In this document: positions 1-8,068 of the stretch, piece after piece
Position numbering within the stretch: the first letter of the stretch is position 1
How the letters are laid out: each line of letters opens with the position of its first letter
Assembly (NCBI GenBank): GCA_014268975.2
Contig: CP077096.1
Location: 5,187,863 to 5,251,862 of the forward strand
DNA: 64,000 nt
DNA from: Pseudomonas wayambapalatensis
GTDB taxonomy: Bacteria; Pseudomonadota; Gammaproteobacteria; Pseudomonadales; Pseudomonadaceae
Reading direction: 5' to 3'
Program-made: the position numbers and the translations under genes
Notes under the pieces: model-generated
The model's input: only the letters and a program-made list of their open reading frames with translations
Database searches by the model: none
Told to the model about the DNA's origin: nothing

Positions 1-279
1 GGTCTTGACCGGGTCGTCCACCGACGCCTGCACCGACGCAACCGCAGCGAGGTGGACCACCGCCGCGCAACCGGCGGCTGCACGGGTAACCAGTGCAGTG
101 TCGGCAACATCACCTTCGATCAGTTGCAGGCGCGGATGGTCGATCTGCAGGTTGCTGCGCTTGCCGGTGGACAGATCATCGAGAATGCGCACCGCATAGC
201 CTTTGTCGAGCAGCGCATCGCACAGGTGGGAGCCGATGAAACCAGCTCCGCCGGTAATGAGGATGGGGGCATCAGCCAT
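1..279 (-). CDS. NAD-dependent epimerase/dehydratase, N-terminal part (cut by window edge)
   Basis: The first 93 codons of a minus-strand gene run off the left edge. The protein starts MADAPILITGGAGFIGSHL, a Rossmann dinucleotide-binding loop (TGGAGFIGS) at residues 9-17, and continues with DDLSTGKRSNL, which is typical of UDP-glucose 4-epimerase-like extended short-chain dehydrogenases. The catalytic YxxxK part lies outside the window, so the exact substrate cannot be judged; a role in nucleotide-sugar conversion is inferred from family. The start codon overlaps the end of the upstream gene by 8 bases (ATGGCTGA), so the two are translationally coupled. Confidence 0.85.
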   Translation of the reverse strand, partial: MADAPILITGGAGFIGSHLCDALLDKGYAVRILDDLSTGKRSNLQIDHPRLQLIEGDVADTALVTRAAAGCAAVVHLAAVASVQASVDDPVKT

Positions 280-1156
280 GACGATAGAAACGGTCCAGTA
301 AGGGCGGCAAGCCGGCGCGCCAGGCACGGGGCTTGATGCCGAAGGTGTGAAGGATCTTCTTGCAGGCCAGCACCGCATGCTGCGGCTCCTCGCTGGCATC
401 CGGGCGCGCGGCGTGGGCCTGTGCGGTGGGGGCCTGCACGGCCAGCTTGTGCCACTGCGCTGCCTCGGAAAGGATAGCTTGTCCCAGCGCCAAGGGTGTG
501 GTCGCCTCGTTGCCGGCGTAATGGTAGGTGCCCCACAGCGGCGCGTCGCAGTCCAGCTGCTTGATCACCGAGAGGATCACCCTGGCAGCGTCGTCCACCG
601 GCGTCGGGTTGCCGCGGCGGTCATCGGCCAGCAGCAGCTCCTGCGGTTGCTCGGCGCGAGTCAGGAAACGCCCGAGTGCGCCGTCAAGGCTTTCGTCCAG
701 CACCCAGCCGAAACGCAGCAGCACATGTTGCGGGCAGGCCGCACGCACGCTCTGCTCGATACGCCACAGCGCCTGGCCACGCAGGCCCAGCGGCACCGGC
801 TCGTCCTTCTCGCTGTAGGAAGTGGCGCGCGAACCGTCGAACACGCGGTAGCTGGAGGGCTGGACCAGAGTGATCTCATGGTGCTGGCACAGTTCGGCCA
901 GACGCTCCACGGCACGCTCCTGAAGGGCCAGGCGCTGTTCGCTGACCGACTCGGCCTGGAACCAGTCGAAGTAATAGGCCAGGTTGACCAGGGTGTCGGG
1001 GCGGTGATCGTCGAGCAACTGGGTGAGGCTGGCCGGATCCCAGCCCTCGTCCGGCGGGCGCGGAGCCAGGAACGCGATGTCTTCCTCGGCCCCAAGACGA
1101 ATCAGCGCTTGCCCGAGGGCATTGCCACCACCCAACAGCATCAGGCGCATACGCAT
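272..1156 (-). CDS. Sugar nucleotide-binding/reductase protein (RmlD-like short-chain dehydrogenase)
   Basis: 294-residue cytoplasmic protein. It starts MRMRLMLLGGGNALGQALI, a degenerate glycine-rich Rossmann loop, and later has SSYRVFDG near residue 124, the layout of dTDP-4-dehydrorhamnose reductase (RmlD) relatives where S..VFDG precedes the YxxxK region. Here the following segment reads YSEKDEPVPLGLRGQALWRIEQSV, so the classical Tyr-x3-Lys is not obvious and activity is uncertain. An open frame extends upstream to 1267 but that part is unlike the family; the ATG at 1156 is preferred, with the ATG two codons later (1150) possible. It is coupled to the downstream epimerase gene by an 8-base overlap, suggesting one two-gene unit. 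Confidence 0.75.
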   Translation of the reverse strand: MRMRLMLLGGGNALGQALIRLGAEEDIAFLAPRPPDEGWDPASLTQLLDDHRPDTLVNLAYYFDWFQAESVSEQRLALQERAVERLAELCQHHEITLVQPSSYRVFDGSRATSYSEKDEPVPLGLRGQALWRIEQSVRAACPQHVLLRFGWVLDESLDGALGRFLTRAEQPQELLLADDRRGNPTPVDDAARVILSVIKQLDCDAPLWGTYHYAGNEATTPLALGQAILSEAAQWHKLAVQAPTAQAHAARPDASEEPQHAVLACKKILHTFGIKPRAWRAGLPPLLDRFYRHG

Positions 1157-1593
1157 AGAGTCAGCAGGTCCGCTCAGATCGATTAAGGGAAAGGGGTCAT
1201 TTTGCGGTTTCCGCCTGGGGAAGTCCAACCCTTGGGGTTCGCTTGTCTTTGTGTGGGAAATTTCCAATAGGCATCGAAGATTTCTCTGTCGCTCACATAA
1301 AACCGGTCTTGCACCACGGCAGACGAAAACCCTGAACTAATAGCAGAAGCCGGGGCATGGCAGCCCCGTGTGCGCACCCGACAATCAGGAGAATCACCAT
1401 GGCGTGCCTGCTTCGTTCTTCACAACGCTTCACAGCCGTGAAATTTTCTCGCCCCTCTTTTGCGCCTTCGGAAACTACCCGATACTGCGCGGCAGTTGGC
1501 CACTACAGACTGTATTCACCGCAGTCAGGCCAACGCACTCCAGCTGTCGGCCGGCACGGAACGCCAACACAACAATAACAAGGAAGGTTTCCC
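1157..1593. other. 437-base intergenic region with a weak short ORF and a hairpin
   Basis: This gap separates the divergent reductase gene and oxygenase cassette and must hold both promoters, but I see no convincing -35/-10 pair. On the plus strand an ATG at 1399 has a good AGGAG seven bases ahead and opens a 59-codon frame to 1578 with no recognisable family; coding status is doubtful. An interrupted inverted repeat at 1496-1533 (TTGGCC..GACTG / CAGTC.GGCCAA) lies about 60 bases before the oxygenase start and could be a leader structure. Confidence 0.4.
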
Positions 1594-2637
1594 ATGCAGG
1601 ATTCCGAAGTCGCGTACCTGGAATTTACCCAGGACCAAGCCGATGCGCTGTTCGTCGCCAGTCAATCCCTCGCCCGACTTGGCGGCCCGGAAGTCTTCGG
1701 GGCGGCTGGCAAGGCACGGCAATCTGCCGAAACGCTGGCAGGATCGCTCGCCCCCCAGCAACAGGCAACACTGCGGCGCTTCGCCGACGGCACGCTGTCG
1801 GCACTGATGTACCGCGGCATGACCAGCCCGGACGACGACCCCATTCCCGAATACCTGCCTGAACTGCAGGGCCTGGAGCACGACCCCCGCTGCCTCTACC
1901 TGGCCTCGCGCAACCAGATCCTGCTGGAACTGGTGCGTTACCGGGCGTTCGCCTTCGATATCGACAACGAAGGCAAGCAGGTGCGTCTGGTCGGCAACTT
2001 CAAGGGCGGCGGCAGCCAGCCGCGCCCGGAGGAAACCCGCGACACCCGCGTGGAACTCAGCTCCCACGCCGGTCTGCGCCTGGGCCCACACACCGAAGCT
2101 CCGTACAACTGCTCGGTGATCGCTCGCGATGACCATTCGCCTGCGCCCTCTGCACTGATCCTCACCGCGCGCTGGAACCCGGCGAACGAGCCTACCCACG
2201 TCATCCCCATGCGCGAGGTCATCGAAGGCCTGGGCAGCCTGCATGCGCTGGCGCTGACCTCGGCATCGTTCGACTTCACCCGCAGCGACTGCTTCGTCGC
2301 CGGCAGCGGCGAACCGGAGCAGGCCACCGCGATGCTGCAGTTCGACGCCAATGGCGGCTTCGCCCTGCGCTATAACTCGTACCGGTTCTCGCTCAACGAC
2401 CAGGCCAGCGACCTCGCCGCCCAGGCCTTCGACGCCTTCCAGCAACGGGTCGCCGAGACACGGCCACGGCCCTTCGTGCTGCAACCGGACACTGCTTTGG
2501 TGATCAACAACAACCGCGCCCTGCATGGTCGCGACATCGTCCAGGACAACCGTCGCCTGCTGGTGCGGCTGTTCGGCTACTCCCCCTTCGCCCAACCTCG
2601 GGTGATCACTCCGGATCCGCTGCTGGTGCGCGGCTGA
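1594..2637 (+). CDS. Fe(II)/2-oxoglutarate-dependent oxygenase, clavaminate synthase/VioC-like
   Basis: 347-residue soluble protein of the TauD/CAS-like double-stranded beta-helix superfamily. The iron-binding facial triad is visible as H166-T-E168 (GLRLGPHTEAPYN) and H311 (NNRALHGRD), with R325 (LLVRLFGY) in place to hold 2-oxoglutarate. The HxE version of the first motif, rather than HxD, is characteristic of clavaminate synthase and of the arginine beta-hydroxylase VioC group, which hydroxylate free amino acids; the substrate here is not known. AAGGAAGG precedes the ATG. It is the first gene of a tight plus-strand cassette with a TSUP permease (19-base gap) and an alpha/beta hydrolase. Fe(II)/2OG chemistry is secure; an amino-acid hydroxylase role is inference. 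Confidence 0.75.
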   Translation: MQDSEVAYLEFTQDQADALFVASQSLARLGGPEVFGAAGKARQSAETLAGSLAPQQQATLRRFADGTLSALMYRGMTSPDDDPIPEYLPELQGLEHDPRCLYLASRNQILLELVRYRAFAFDIDNEGKQVRLVGNFKGGGSQPRPEETRDTRVELSSHAGLRLGPHTEAPYNCSVIARDDHSPAPSALILTARWNPANEPTHVIPMREVIEGLGSLHALALTSASFDFTRSDCFVAGSGEPEQATAMLQFDANGGFALRYNSYRFSLNDQASDLAAQAFDAFQQRVAETRPRPFVLQPDTALVINNNRALHGRDIVQDNRRLLVRLFGYSPFAQPRVITPDPLLVRG

Positions 2638-2656
2638 ATAAAAGGAACGTGCGGTA

Positions 2657-3451
2657 ATGATGGAAATCGATGTCTCCCTGCTGCTGACCCTGGCGTCGGT
2701 GGCGCTGATGGCCGGCTTCTTCGACGCCATCGCGGGTGGCGGCGGGCTGATCACCCTGCCGGTACTGTTCGTCGCCGGCATCGACCCGTTGGCGGCCATC
2801 GCCACCAACAAGTTCCAGGCGGCCTCGGCGACGGTGTCGGCCACCGTCGCCTTCGCCCGCAAGGGCATGATCGACTGGCAACGCGGCCTGCCCATGGCCG
2901 CCATGGCCTTCACCGGAGGCGCCCTCGGGGCGCTGTCGGTGAGCCTGGTGCCCAAGACGTTCCTGCAGGCCTGTGTGCCGGTGCTGCTGATCCTGGTGGC
3001 GGCCTACTTCGCCTTCAGCCCCAAGCCCGACGAGCACGAGCGCAAGGCGAAGATCTCCAACGCGGTGTTCTGCCTGACCGCCGCACCGCTGATCGGCTTC
3101 TATGACGGCGTGTTCGGTCCCGGGGTGGGTTCGTTCTTCATGCTCGCCTGCGTGATCCTGCTCGGCCAGCACCTGCTGCGCGCGGTGTGCAACAGCAAGC
3201 TGCTCAACGCCGCGTGCAACCTGGGCGCCCTCTCGGTATTCTCGCTGAGCGGGGCGATCATCTGGCCCCTGGCCCTGGCGATGGCCTGTGCCGCGTTCAT
3301 CGGTGCGCAACTGGGCGCACGCTGCGCGGTGCATTTCGGGCCCAGGCTGATCAAGCCGTTGCTGGTCTGCGTGTGCTGCATCATGGCCCTCAAGCTGCTG
3401 CTTGGCGCAGGCAACCCGCTCGGCGAATGGCTGCAACATCAGTTCCTCTAA
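2657..3451 (+). CDS. TSUP (TauE/SafE, YfcA-like) membrane transporter
   Basis: 264-residue inner-membrane protein, the usual size for the TSUP family, with about eight hydrophobic segments. Two inverted-repeat signature motifs are present: GFFDAIAGGGGLITLP near residue 17 and GFYDGVFGPGVGSFF near residue 146. Family members export sulfite, sulfoacetate or other small organic anions, often unknown ones. Placed 19 bases after the oxygenase and 8 bases before the hydrolase, it probably moves the substrate or product of that pathway. Two ATGs stand in tandem at the start (MMEID); either may be used. Confidence 0.8.
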   Translation: MMEIDVSLLLTLASVALMAGFFDAIAGGGGLITLPVLFVAGIDPLAAIATNKFQAASATVSATVAFARKGMIDWQRGLPMAAMAFTGGALGALSVSLVPKTFLQACVPVLLILVAAYFAFSPKPDEHERKAKISNAVFCLTAAPLIGFYDGVFGPGVGSFFMLACVILLGQHLLRAVCNSKLLNAACNLGALSVFSLSGAIIWPLALAMACAAFIGAQLGARCAVHFGPRLIKPLLVCVCCIMALKLLLGAGNPLGEWLQHQFL

Positions 3452-3459
3452 GGAGCGCC

Positions 3460-4305
3460 ATGGACTTCGCGAACACCTCCGAGCAACGCAGCACCTGGCA
3501 GTACGACGAACCCGCGCCGGGCACCGAAGGCTTCATCGACGAAGCCTTCGACGGTTATCAGCAACAGGCACGCCTGCTGCTGCCCGACAGCGAGCGGGCA
3601 CCGCCGCTGTTCGTGGTCGGCGGCGCACGCTCGGACTTCACCCGCCTCAACCCGCTGCTCTATCGCCTGCAACGCCAGGGCATCGGTTCGCTGACCGGCA
3701 ACCTGTCCGGCCACAGCAAGGCGAGCGAGCCCGGCGCCAGCGCACCGACACTGGCGATCAACCTGCAGGAGGCCCGGCGCTTCCACCGGCATATCGCCGA
3801 GCGCTGCCGCACCCTGGTCGGCCACAGCCTGGGCGGCGCGATTGCCCTCAAGCTTGCGGCGCAACTGCCAGACATCGACAAGCTGGTGCTGATCTGCCCG
3901 GCTGTCTACCCCGATGACGCCCACGACGCGCCGTTCGGGCCGGCCTTCAGCGCGGCGATCCGCAAGCCCTACGCTTTTCTCGACTGCGACAGCTACGCCT
4001 TCCTGCGCCAGTTCCAGGGGCGGGTACTGCTGGTGATCGGCGAGTACGACGGCCTCAACTCCCAGACCCACGGCCAGGGCCCCGGCACGTCGGCCGGCAC
4101 CCGCCTGCTGCGCGGTGTGCAGCGCTACAGCCCGATCCCGGAGGAAGTCACCCATGCGCTGCTGCGCTCGGTGCCGGCGCCCCATGTGGAGTGCCTGTTG
4201 CTGACCGACTGCGACCACGGCATCGCCGCGCACCTGCGTGATGCACCGGAAATTGCCGATCAGGTGGCCGATGCGGTGGCGGCGTTCATTCTCGACCAGG
4301 GGTGA
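3460..4305 (+). CDS. Alpha/beta hydrolase fold protein
   Basis: 281-residue protein with no signal peptide. The nucleophile elbow is GHSLGG at 121-126 (Ser123); a strand ending LLVIGEYDG offers the acid, and CDHGI near residue 250 offers the catalytic His. A lid-type insert lies between PAVYPDDAHDAPFGPAF and the later core. Such proteins hydrolyse esters, thioesters, lactones or amides; nothing in the sequence fixes the substrate. AAGGAG six bases before the ATG at 3460 marks the start; the frame is open further upstream but that would overlap the permease gene deeply. As last gene of the oxygenase-TSUP cassette it may release or activate the compound the oxygenase works on. Confidence 0.75.
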   Translation: MDFANTSEQRSTWQYDEPAPGTEGFIDEAFDGYQQQARLLLPDSERAPPLFVVGGARSDFTRLNPLLYRLQRQGIGSLTGNLSGHSKASEPGASAPTLAINLQEARRFHRHIAERCRTLVGHSLGGAIALKLAAQLPDIDKLVLICPAVYPDDAHDAPFGPAFSAAIRKPYAFLDCDSYAFLRQFQGRVLLVIGEYDGLNSQTHGQGPGTSAGTRLLRGVQRYSPIPEEVTHALLRSVPAPHVECLLLTDCDHGIAAHLRDAPEIADQVADAVAAFILDQG

Positions 4306-4311
4306 CAGGTT

Positions 4312-4355
4312 GGGCACCGTGGCTTGCTTTTCGCGGGCAAGTAGAGCCGATGCCC
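4312..4355. repeat. Degenerate REP-like inverted repeat between convergent genes
   Basis: Nested inverted repeat GGGCA...CTTGC...GCAAG...TGCCC containing TTCGCGGGCAAG, the core word of P. putida REP elements. It fills the 49-base gap between the hydrolase gene and the convergent regulator gene and may act as a two-way terminator. Confidence 0.45.
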
Positions 4356-5164
4356 TATTCGATCTCGAACAAGCCATTGCTGATCGCCCCGGCGCCGAGC
4401 CGGTCGCGAATGTCGTCGTCGATGCGCGGATCATCCGGGCGGTAGAGCTTCACCTGGCGATAGGCATTGATTCGGTTGATCTCCTCACCAAGAAACTCCC
4501 ACACCACGCGAGTGCAGGCAGGGTTGCGCCGGTCACCGCTGGAAACCCCGGTCTTGAGACCGTTGAGGCGGGTGATGCGGCTCTTGAAGCTGGGGATGAG
4601 CACGGTCTGGCTCATCTCGTTGAGAGTCAGCGACTCGTAGTCGATCAGGAACATCCGGTCCTGCAACTGGAACGCCGCACCCAGGTAGCGGCAACGCACT
4701 TCCGCATGCTGGCTGGCGCTGCTGCGCTCCTGGCGTTCCTGGCGCTCGAACAGGAAGCTGCCGCGCTCCTCCCACAGGTGCACCAGCGACACCAGGATCG
4801 AGCCCGGTACCGACATGCAGTTGGAGTATTCGAAGTAGTAGCCGCAATAGCGCGACAGATTGCCGGCCTGGGCATGCAAGGGCTTGAACAGCTCGCTGAT
4901 CGGGTCGTCCTGCGGGCCTGACGACATCGACGGGTTGCGCGCACCGATCAGCCGGGCGAACTGCTCCGGCGGCAGATTCAGCTCGTAATCCTCGACCCCG
5001 AAGAAATCGCCGATGCGCTTGAGGTTGTAGGTCGTCGGCTGGCTCTGCCCGCTCAGGTACTTGTTGAATTGCGCGCGATTGATCGACAGCTGTCGGCAAA
5101 CCTCTGAAATAGAGCGGTAGTGACTGCAGGCGAGTTTGAGATTGGCGGCTAGAAAATCGGCCAT
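4355..5164 (-). CDS. Helix-turn-helix (XRE-like) transcriptional regulator
   Basis: 269-residue protein. Residues about 10-57 form a Cro/C1-type helix-turn-helix (ISEVCRQLSINRAQFNKYLSGQSQP, with the typical NRAQFNKYLSG recognition stretch). The rest, about 200 residues, is a separate domain that I do not recognise, rich in aromatic residues (SRYCGYYFEYSN), probably for ligand sensing or oligomerisation. The ATG at 5164 is chosen because the HTH begins right behind it; the frame continues upstream without domain content. It is divergent from the sodium:alanine symporter gene across 178 bases, so control of that transporter is a reasonable guess. Confidence 0.75.
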   Translation of the reverse strand: MADFLAANLKLACSHYRSISEVCRQLSINRAQFNKYLSGQSQPTTYNLKRIGDFFGVEDYELNLPPEQFARLIGARNPSMSSGPQDDPISELFKPLHAQAGNLSRYCGYYFEYSNCMSVPGSILVSLVHLWEERGSFLFERQERQERSSASQHAEVRCRYLGAAFQLQDRMFLIDYESLTLNEMSQTVLIPSFKSRITRLNGLKTGVSSGDRRNPACTRVVWEFLGEEINRINAYRQVKLYRPDDPRIDDDIRDRLGAGAISNGLFEIE

Positions 5165-5189
5165 GAACGGCGTTCCAGGTGATGCGAGT

Positions 5190-5216
5190 GGTGCAAGTCT
5201 AGCATCAAGTCGCACC
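5190..5216. promoter_or_regulatory. Candidate operator in regulator/symporter intergenic region
   Basis: GGTGC and GCACC arms flank two direct copies of AAGTC (GGTGCAAGTCTAGCATCAAGTCGCACC read in two halves), 26 bases before the regulator start. A second inverted repeat GCGCGC-N8-GCGCGC lies at 5267-5286. Symmetry only; binding is inferred. Confidence 0.3.
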
Positions 5217-5342
5217 AAAACAGAGCAACCCGCGAAATTGTAACCACAGGTGTCATGACCAACCATGCGCGCCAACGATAGCGCGCGTCCTTGCCGCCGC
5301 TGGTCACTCCACACGAAGAATAAGAATCGAGGTCATTTTCCA

Positions 5343-6785
5343 ATGCTCGAAGCACTTAACGATTTCCTTTCAGGAAAACTGCTCATCGTCCTGATCGTCG
5401 GGCTCGGTAGCTACTTCACCATTCGTTCCCGGTTCGTCCAGTTCCGCCACTTCGGCCACATGTTCGGCGTATTCAAGGAGTCCCTGCGCGGCCAGGCTGG
5501 CCAACTGAGCTCGTTCCAGGCCCTGATGCTGAGCCTCGCCGGCCGCGTCGGTGCAGGTAACATCGCCGGTGTCGGCATCGCCGTGACCCTGGGCGGCCCA
5601 GGCGCGGTGTTCTGGATGTGGGTCACCGCACTGGTGGGCATGTCCAGCAGCTTCTTCGAATGTACCCTGGCCCAGGTGTACAAGCGCGCCGACGGTGACG
5701 GTCTGTACCGCGGCGGCCCGGCCTACTACATTCAGCACGGCCTGAAGCTCAAGAGCATGGCGATCGTGTTCTCGATCCTGCTGCTGGTCACCTACGGCTT
5801 CGCCTTCATCGGCCTGCAGTCGTACACCGTGACCCATTCGCTGCAGAACGCCTTTGCCTTCGACCCACGCCAAACCGGTATCGTCCTGGCAGTGCTGCTG
5901 GCCATCACCTTCATCGGTGGCATCAAGCGCATCGCCGCAGTCTCGGACCTGCTGGTCCCGATCAAGACCCTGGCCTACATCGGCGTGACCCTGTACGTGA
6001 TCGGCACCCAGATCGAACACGTGCCAGCCATGCTGGAAACCATCTTCAAGAGCGCCTTCGGCCTCGACCCAGCCTTTGGCGGCCTGCTCGGCAGCGCCAT
6101 CGTCATGGGCGTGAAGCGCGGCGTGTTCGCCAACGAAGCGGGCCTGGGCAGTGCCCCGAACGTCGCTGCAGTGGCTGCGGTGAAGCACCCAGGCGCACAA
6201 GGCGTGGTGCAGGCCTTCAGCGTGTTCCTCGACACCTTCGTGATCTGCACCTGCACCGCGCTGCTGATCCTGCTGTCGGGCTTCTACACTCCGGGCTTCG
6301 AGGGCGACGGTATCGTCCTGACCCAGAACTCGCTGGCCGCCGTGGTCGGTGACTGGGGCCGCATCTTCGTCAGCGTCGCGCTGTCGCTGTTCGTCTTCAC
6401 CTGCATCCTCTACAACTACTACCTGGGCGAGAACAGCCTGCAGTTCCTGAGCCGCAACCGTGTCGTGCTGATGGTCTTCCGTGGCCTGGTGCTGGCGCTG
6501 GTGGTCTGGGGTTCGATGCAGGACCTGTCGACCGTGTTCGCCTTCGCCGACATCACCATGACCTGCCTGGCCTTCGTCAACCTGGTCGCCCTGGCCCTGC
6601 TGTTCAAGGTCGGCCTGCGCGTGATGCGCGACTACGACGTACAGCGCAAGGCTGGCATCAAGCAGCCAGTTTTCGACTCCAGCAAATTTGCCGACCTGGA
6701 CTTGGACCGTGCCGCCTGGCCAGCCAATCCTCAGGCTGAAACAGCCACTGACAAAGCGGCTGGCGAACTTCAGCACCAGCGCTGA
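5343..6785 (+). CDS. Sodium:alanine (AGCS family) symporter
   Basis: 480-residue polytopic inner-membrane protein with about eleven hydrophobic segments. It matches alanine/glycine:cation symporters: SLAGRVGAGNIAGVGIAVTLGGPGAVFWMW near residue 60, DGLYRGGPAYYIQHGL near residue 120 and KRGVFANEAGLGSAPN near residue 260 are family blocks. It would bring in alanine or glycine with Na+. The ATG at 5343 begins MLEALNDFLSGK, which fits the family; the open frame begins earlier but the extra part is not hydrophobic or conserved. The C-terminal 40 residues are hydrophilic and variable. A strong terminator follows at 6799. Confidence 0.88.
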   Translation: MLEALNDFLSGKLLIVLIVGLGSYFTIRSRFVQFRHFGHMFGVFKESLRGQAGQLSSFQALMLSLAGRVGAGNIAGVGIAVTLGGPGAVFWMWVTALVGMSSSFFECTLAQVYKRADGDGLYRGGPAYYIQHGLKLKSMAIVFSILLLVTYGFAFIGLQSYTVTHSLQNAFAFDPRQTGIVLAVLLAITFIGGIKRIAAVSDLLVPIKTLAYIGVTLYVIGTQIEHVPAMLETIFKSAFGLDPAFGGLLGSAIVMGVKRGVFANEAGLGSAPNVAAVAAVKHPGAQGVVQAFSVFLDTFVICTCTALLILLSGFYTPGFEGDGIVLTQNSLAAVVGDWGRIFVSVALSLFVFTCILYNYYLGENSLQFLSRNRVVLMVFRGLVLALVVWGSMQDLSTVFAFADITMTCLAFVNLVALALLFKVGLRVMRDYDVQRKAGIKQPVFDSSKFADLDLDRAAWPANPQAETATDKAAGELQHQR

Positions 6786-6798
6786 TACCCTGCCCTGT

Positions 6799-6834
6799 CC
6801 GGCCGCCCCGCTCGTGGGCGGCCGGCTTTCCTTC
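6799..6834 (+). terminator. Rho-independent terminator after the symporter gene
   Basis: Perfect 10 bp stem CCGGCCGCCC / GGGCGGCCGG (6799-6808 and 6816-6825) with a 7-base loop, followed by CTTTCCTTC. It ends 14 bases after the symporter stop and separates it from the asparaginase gene. Confidence 0.75.
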
Positions 6835-6857
6835 GCTCCTCGCTTCGGAATCCTTCC

Positions 6858-7847
6858 ATGGGTGCAGTCAAGAATCTCCTCGTTCTCTACACAGGTGGCA
6901 CCATCGGCATGCTGCAGACCCCCGCAGGCCTGGCGCCGGCGGGTGGCTTCGATGCACGCATGCGTGACCACCTGGCACAGCGCAAGGACGCGCCGACACT
7001 GCAATGGACCTTGCGCGAGCTCAACCCGCTGATCGACAGCGCCAACATGCAGCAGGCCAACTGGCTGGCGATGCGTGATGCCATCGTCGAGGCGGTCGAG
7101 CATGACGGCCATGACGGCGTGCTGGTGCTGCATGGCACCGACACCCTGGCCTACAGCGCCGCGACCTTGTCGTTCCTGCTGCTCGGCCTGCAGGTGCCGG
7201 TCCTGCTCACCGGCTCCATGCTGCCGGCCGGTGCGCCGGACAGCGACGCCTGGGACAACCTGGTCGGTGCTTTGCGTCACTTCGAGCAGGGCCTGGGCAA
7301 CGGCGTGCAGTTGTATTTCCACGGCCACCTGCTGCACGGCTGCCGCGCCTCGAAACTGCGCAGCGAAGCCTTCGATGCGTTCACAGTGATGGAGCGCCAT
7401 CGCGAAGGCGAGCGCGCTGCACAGATCCCGGCCAGCCTGGACTACCGCCAGGTGCGCCAACCAGTGAAGCTGGCGGTGCTGCCGGTGTTCCCGGGGTTGT
7501 GTGCAGATTACCTGCGCGGGTTCCGCGAGGCCGGTGTGCAGGGCTTGCTGCTGGAGTGCTATGGCAGCGGCACCGGGCCCTCCGATGACCAGGCACTGCT
7601 CGATGCGCTGCATGACGCGCGTCGGCGTGGGGTGATGATCGTCGCGATCAGCCAGTGCCCCGAAGGCGCGGTGGTGTTCGACACCTATGCCGCCGGCAGC
7701 AAGCTGCGCGATACCGGGCTGGTCAGTGGTGGCGGGATGACTCGCGAAGCGGCGCTGGGCAAGATGTTCGCGCTGTTGGGGGCTGGGTTGGATGTGGAGG
7801 CCGCAGAGCGGTGGTTTGCATTGGACCTGTGTGGGGAGCGGGCTTAG
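6858..7847 (+). CDS. ansA: Type I (cytoplasmic) L-asparaginase
   Basis: 329-residue protein hydrolysing L-asparagine to aspartate and ammonia. Both asparaginase signatures are present: YTGGTIGM (residues 11-18, nucleophile Thr12) and HGTDTLAYSA (92-101, second Thr and Asp pair). There is no signal peptide, so it is the low-affinity cytoplasmic type. C-terminal GSGTGP and ISQCPEGAVVFDTYAAG blocks also fit. The ribosome binding site is weak (GGAATC). It follows the symporter but beyond a terminator, so it is probably transcribed by itself; the convergent tRNA-Sec gene lies past a REP pair downstream. Confidence 0.88.
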   Translation: MGAVKNLLVLYTGGTIGMLQTPAGLAPAGGFDARMRDHLAQRKDAPTLQWTLRELNPLIDSANMQQANWLAMRDAIVEAVEHDGHDGVLVLHGTDTLAYSAATLSFLLLGLQVPVLLTGSMLPAGAPDSDAWDNLVGALRHFEQGLGNGVQLYFHGHLLHGCRASKLRSEAFDAFTVMERHREGERAAQIPASLDYRQVRQPVKLAVLPVFPGLCADYLRGFREAGVQGLLLECYGSGTGPSDDQALLDALHDARRRGVMIVAISQCPEGAVVFDTYAAGSKLRDTGLVSGGGMTREAALGKMFALLGAGLDVEAAERWFALDLCGERA

Positions 7848-7862
7848 GTTTCAGCCTGTCAT

Positions 7863-7957
7863 GGCCTCTTCGCGGGCAAGCCCGCTCCCACAGGGATTTC
7901 CACAGTTCTTGAGAATTGTGCTGTACCTGTGGGAGCGGGCTTGCCCGCGAATGGGCC
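7863..7957. repeat. Inverted pair of P. putida type REP elements
   Basis: REP copy at 7863-7895 (GGCCTCTTCGCGGGCAAG followed by CCCGCTCCCACAGGG) faces an inverted copy at 7926-7957 (CCTGTGGGAGCGGGCTTG followed by CCCGCGAATGGGCC). The 30 bases between them are AT-richer. The pair sits between the converging ansA and selC genes and can serve as a transcription barrier. Confidence 0.85.
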
Positions 7958-7966
7958 TGGCGAAAA

Positions 7967-8062
7967 TGGCGGAAGGCAGCGGGAGTCGAACCTGCCCGGG
8001 AACGGCTGCCGTCCCCAACCGGGTTTGAAGCCCGGCCGCGCCACCGGGCGCGATTGCCTTCC
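7967..8062 (-). tRNA. selC: tRNA-Sec (anticodon UCA)
   Basis: 96 nt including an encoded GCCA 3' end at 7967-7970. It has the features peculiar to selenocysteine tRNA: an 8 bp acceptor stem (GGAAGGCA/TGCCTTCC), anticodon TCA at 8026-8028 in the loop CTTCAAA, and a long variable arm (GGGGACGGCAGCCGTTCCC). The T loop TTCGACT is normal, but the T stem GCAGG/CCCGC contains an A-C mismatch. The gene begins 6 bases after the selB stop codon, so it may be processed from the selAB transcript. It decodes the UGA of fdoG in this window. Confidence 0.97.
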
Positions 8063-8068
8063 TTGAAC

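Noticed and set aside
7967..8062. tRNA-Sec gene as an integration site for a mobile element
   Set aside because: No integrase, no repeated tRNA 3' end and no composition break beside it.
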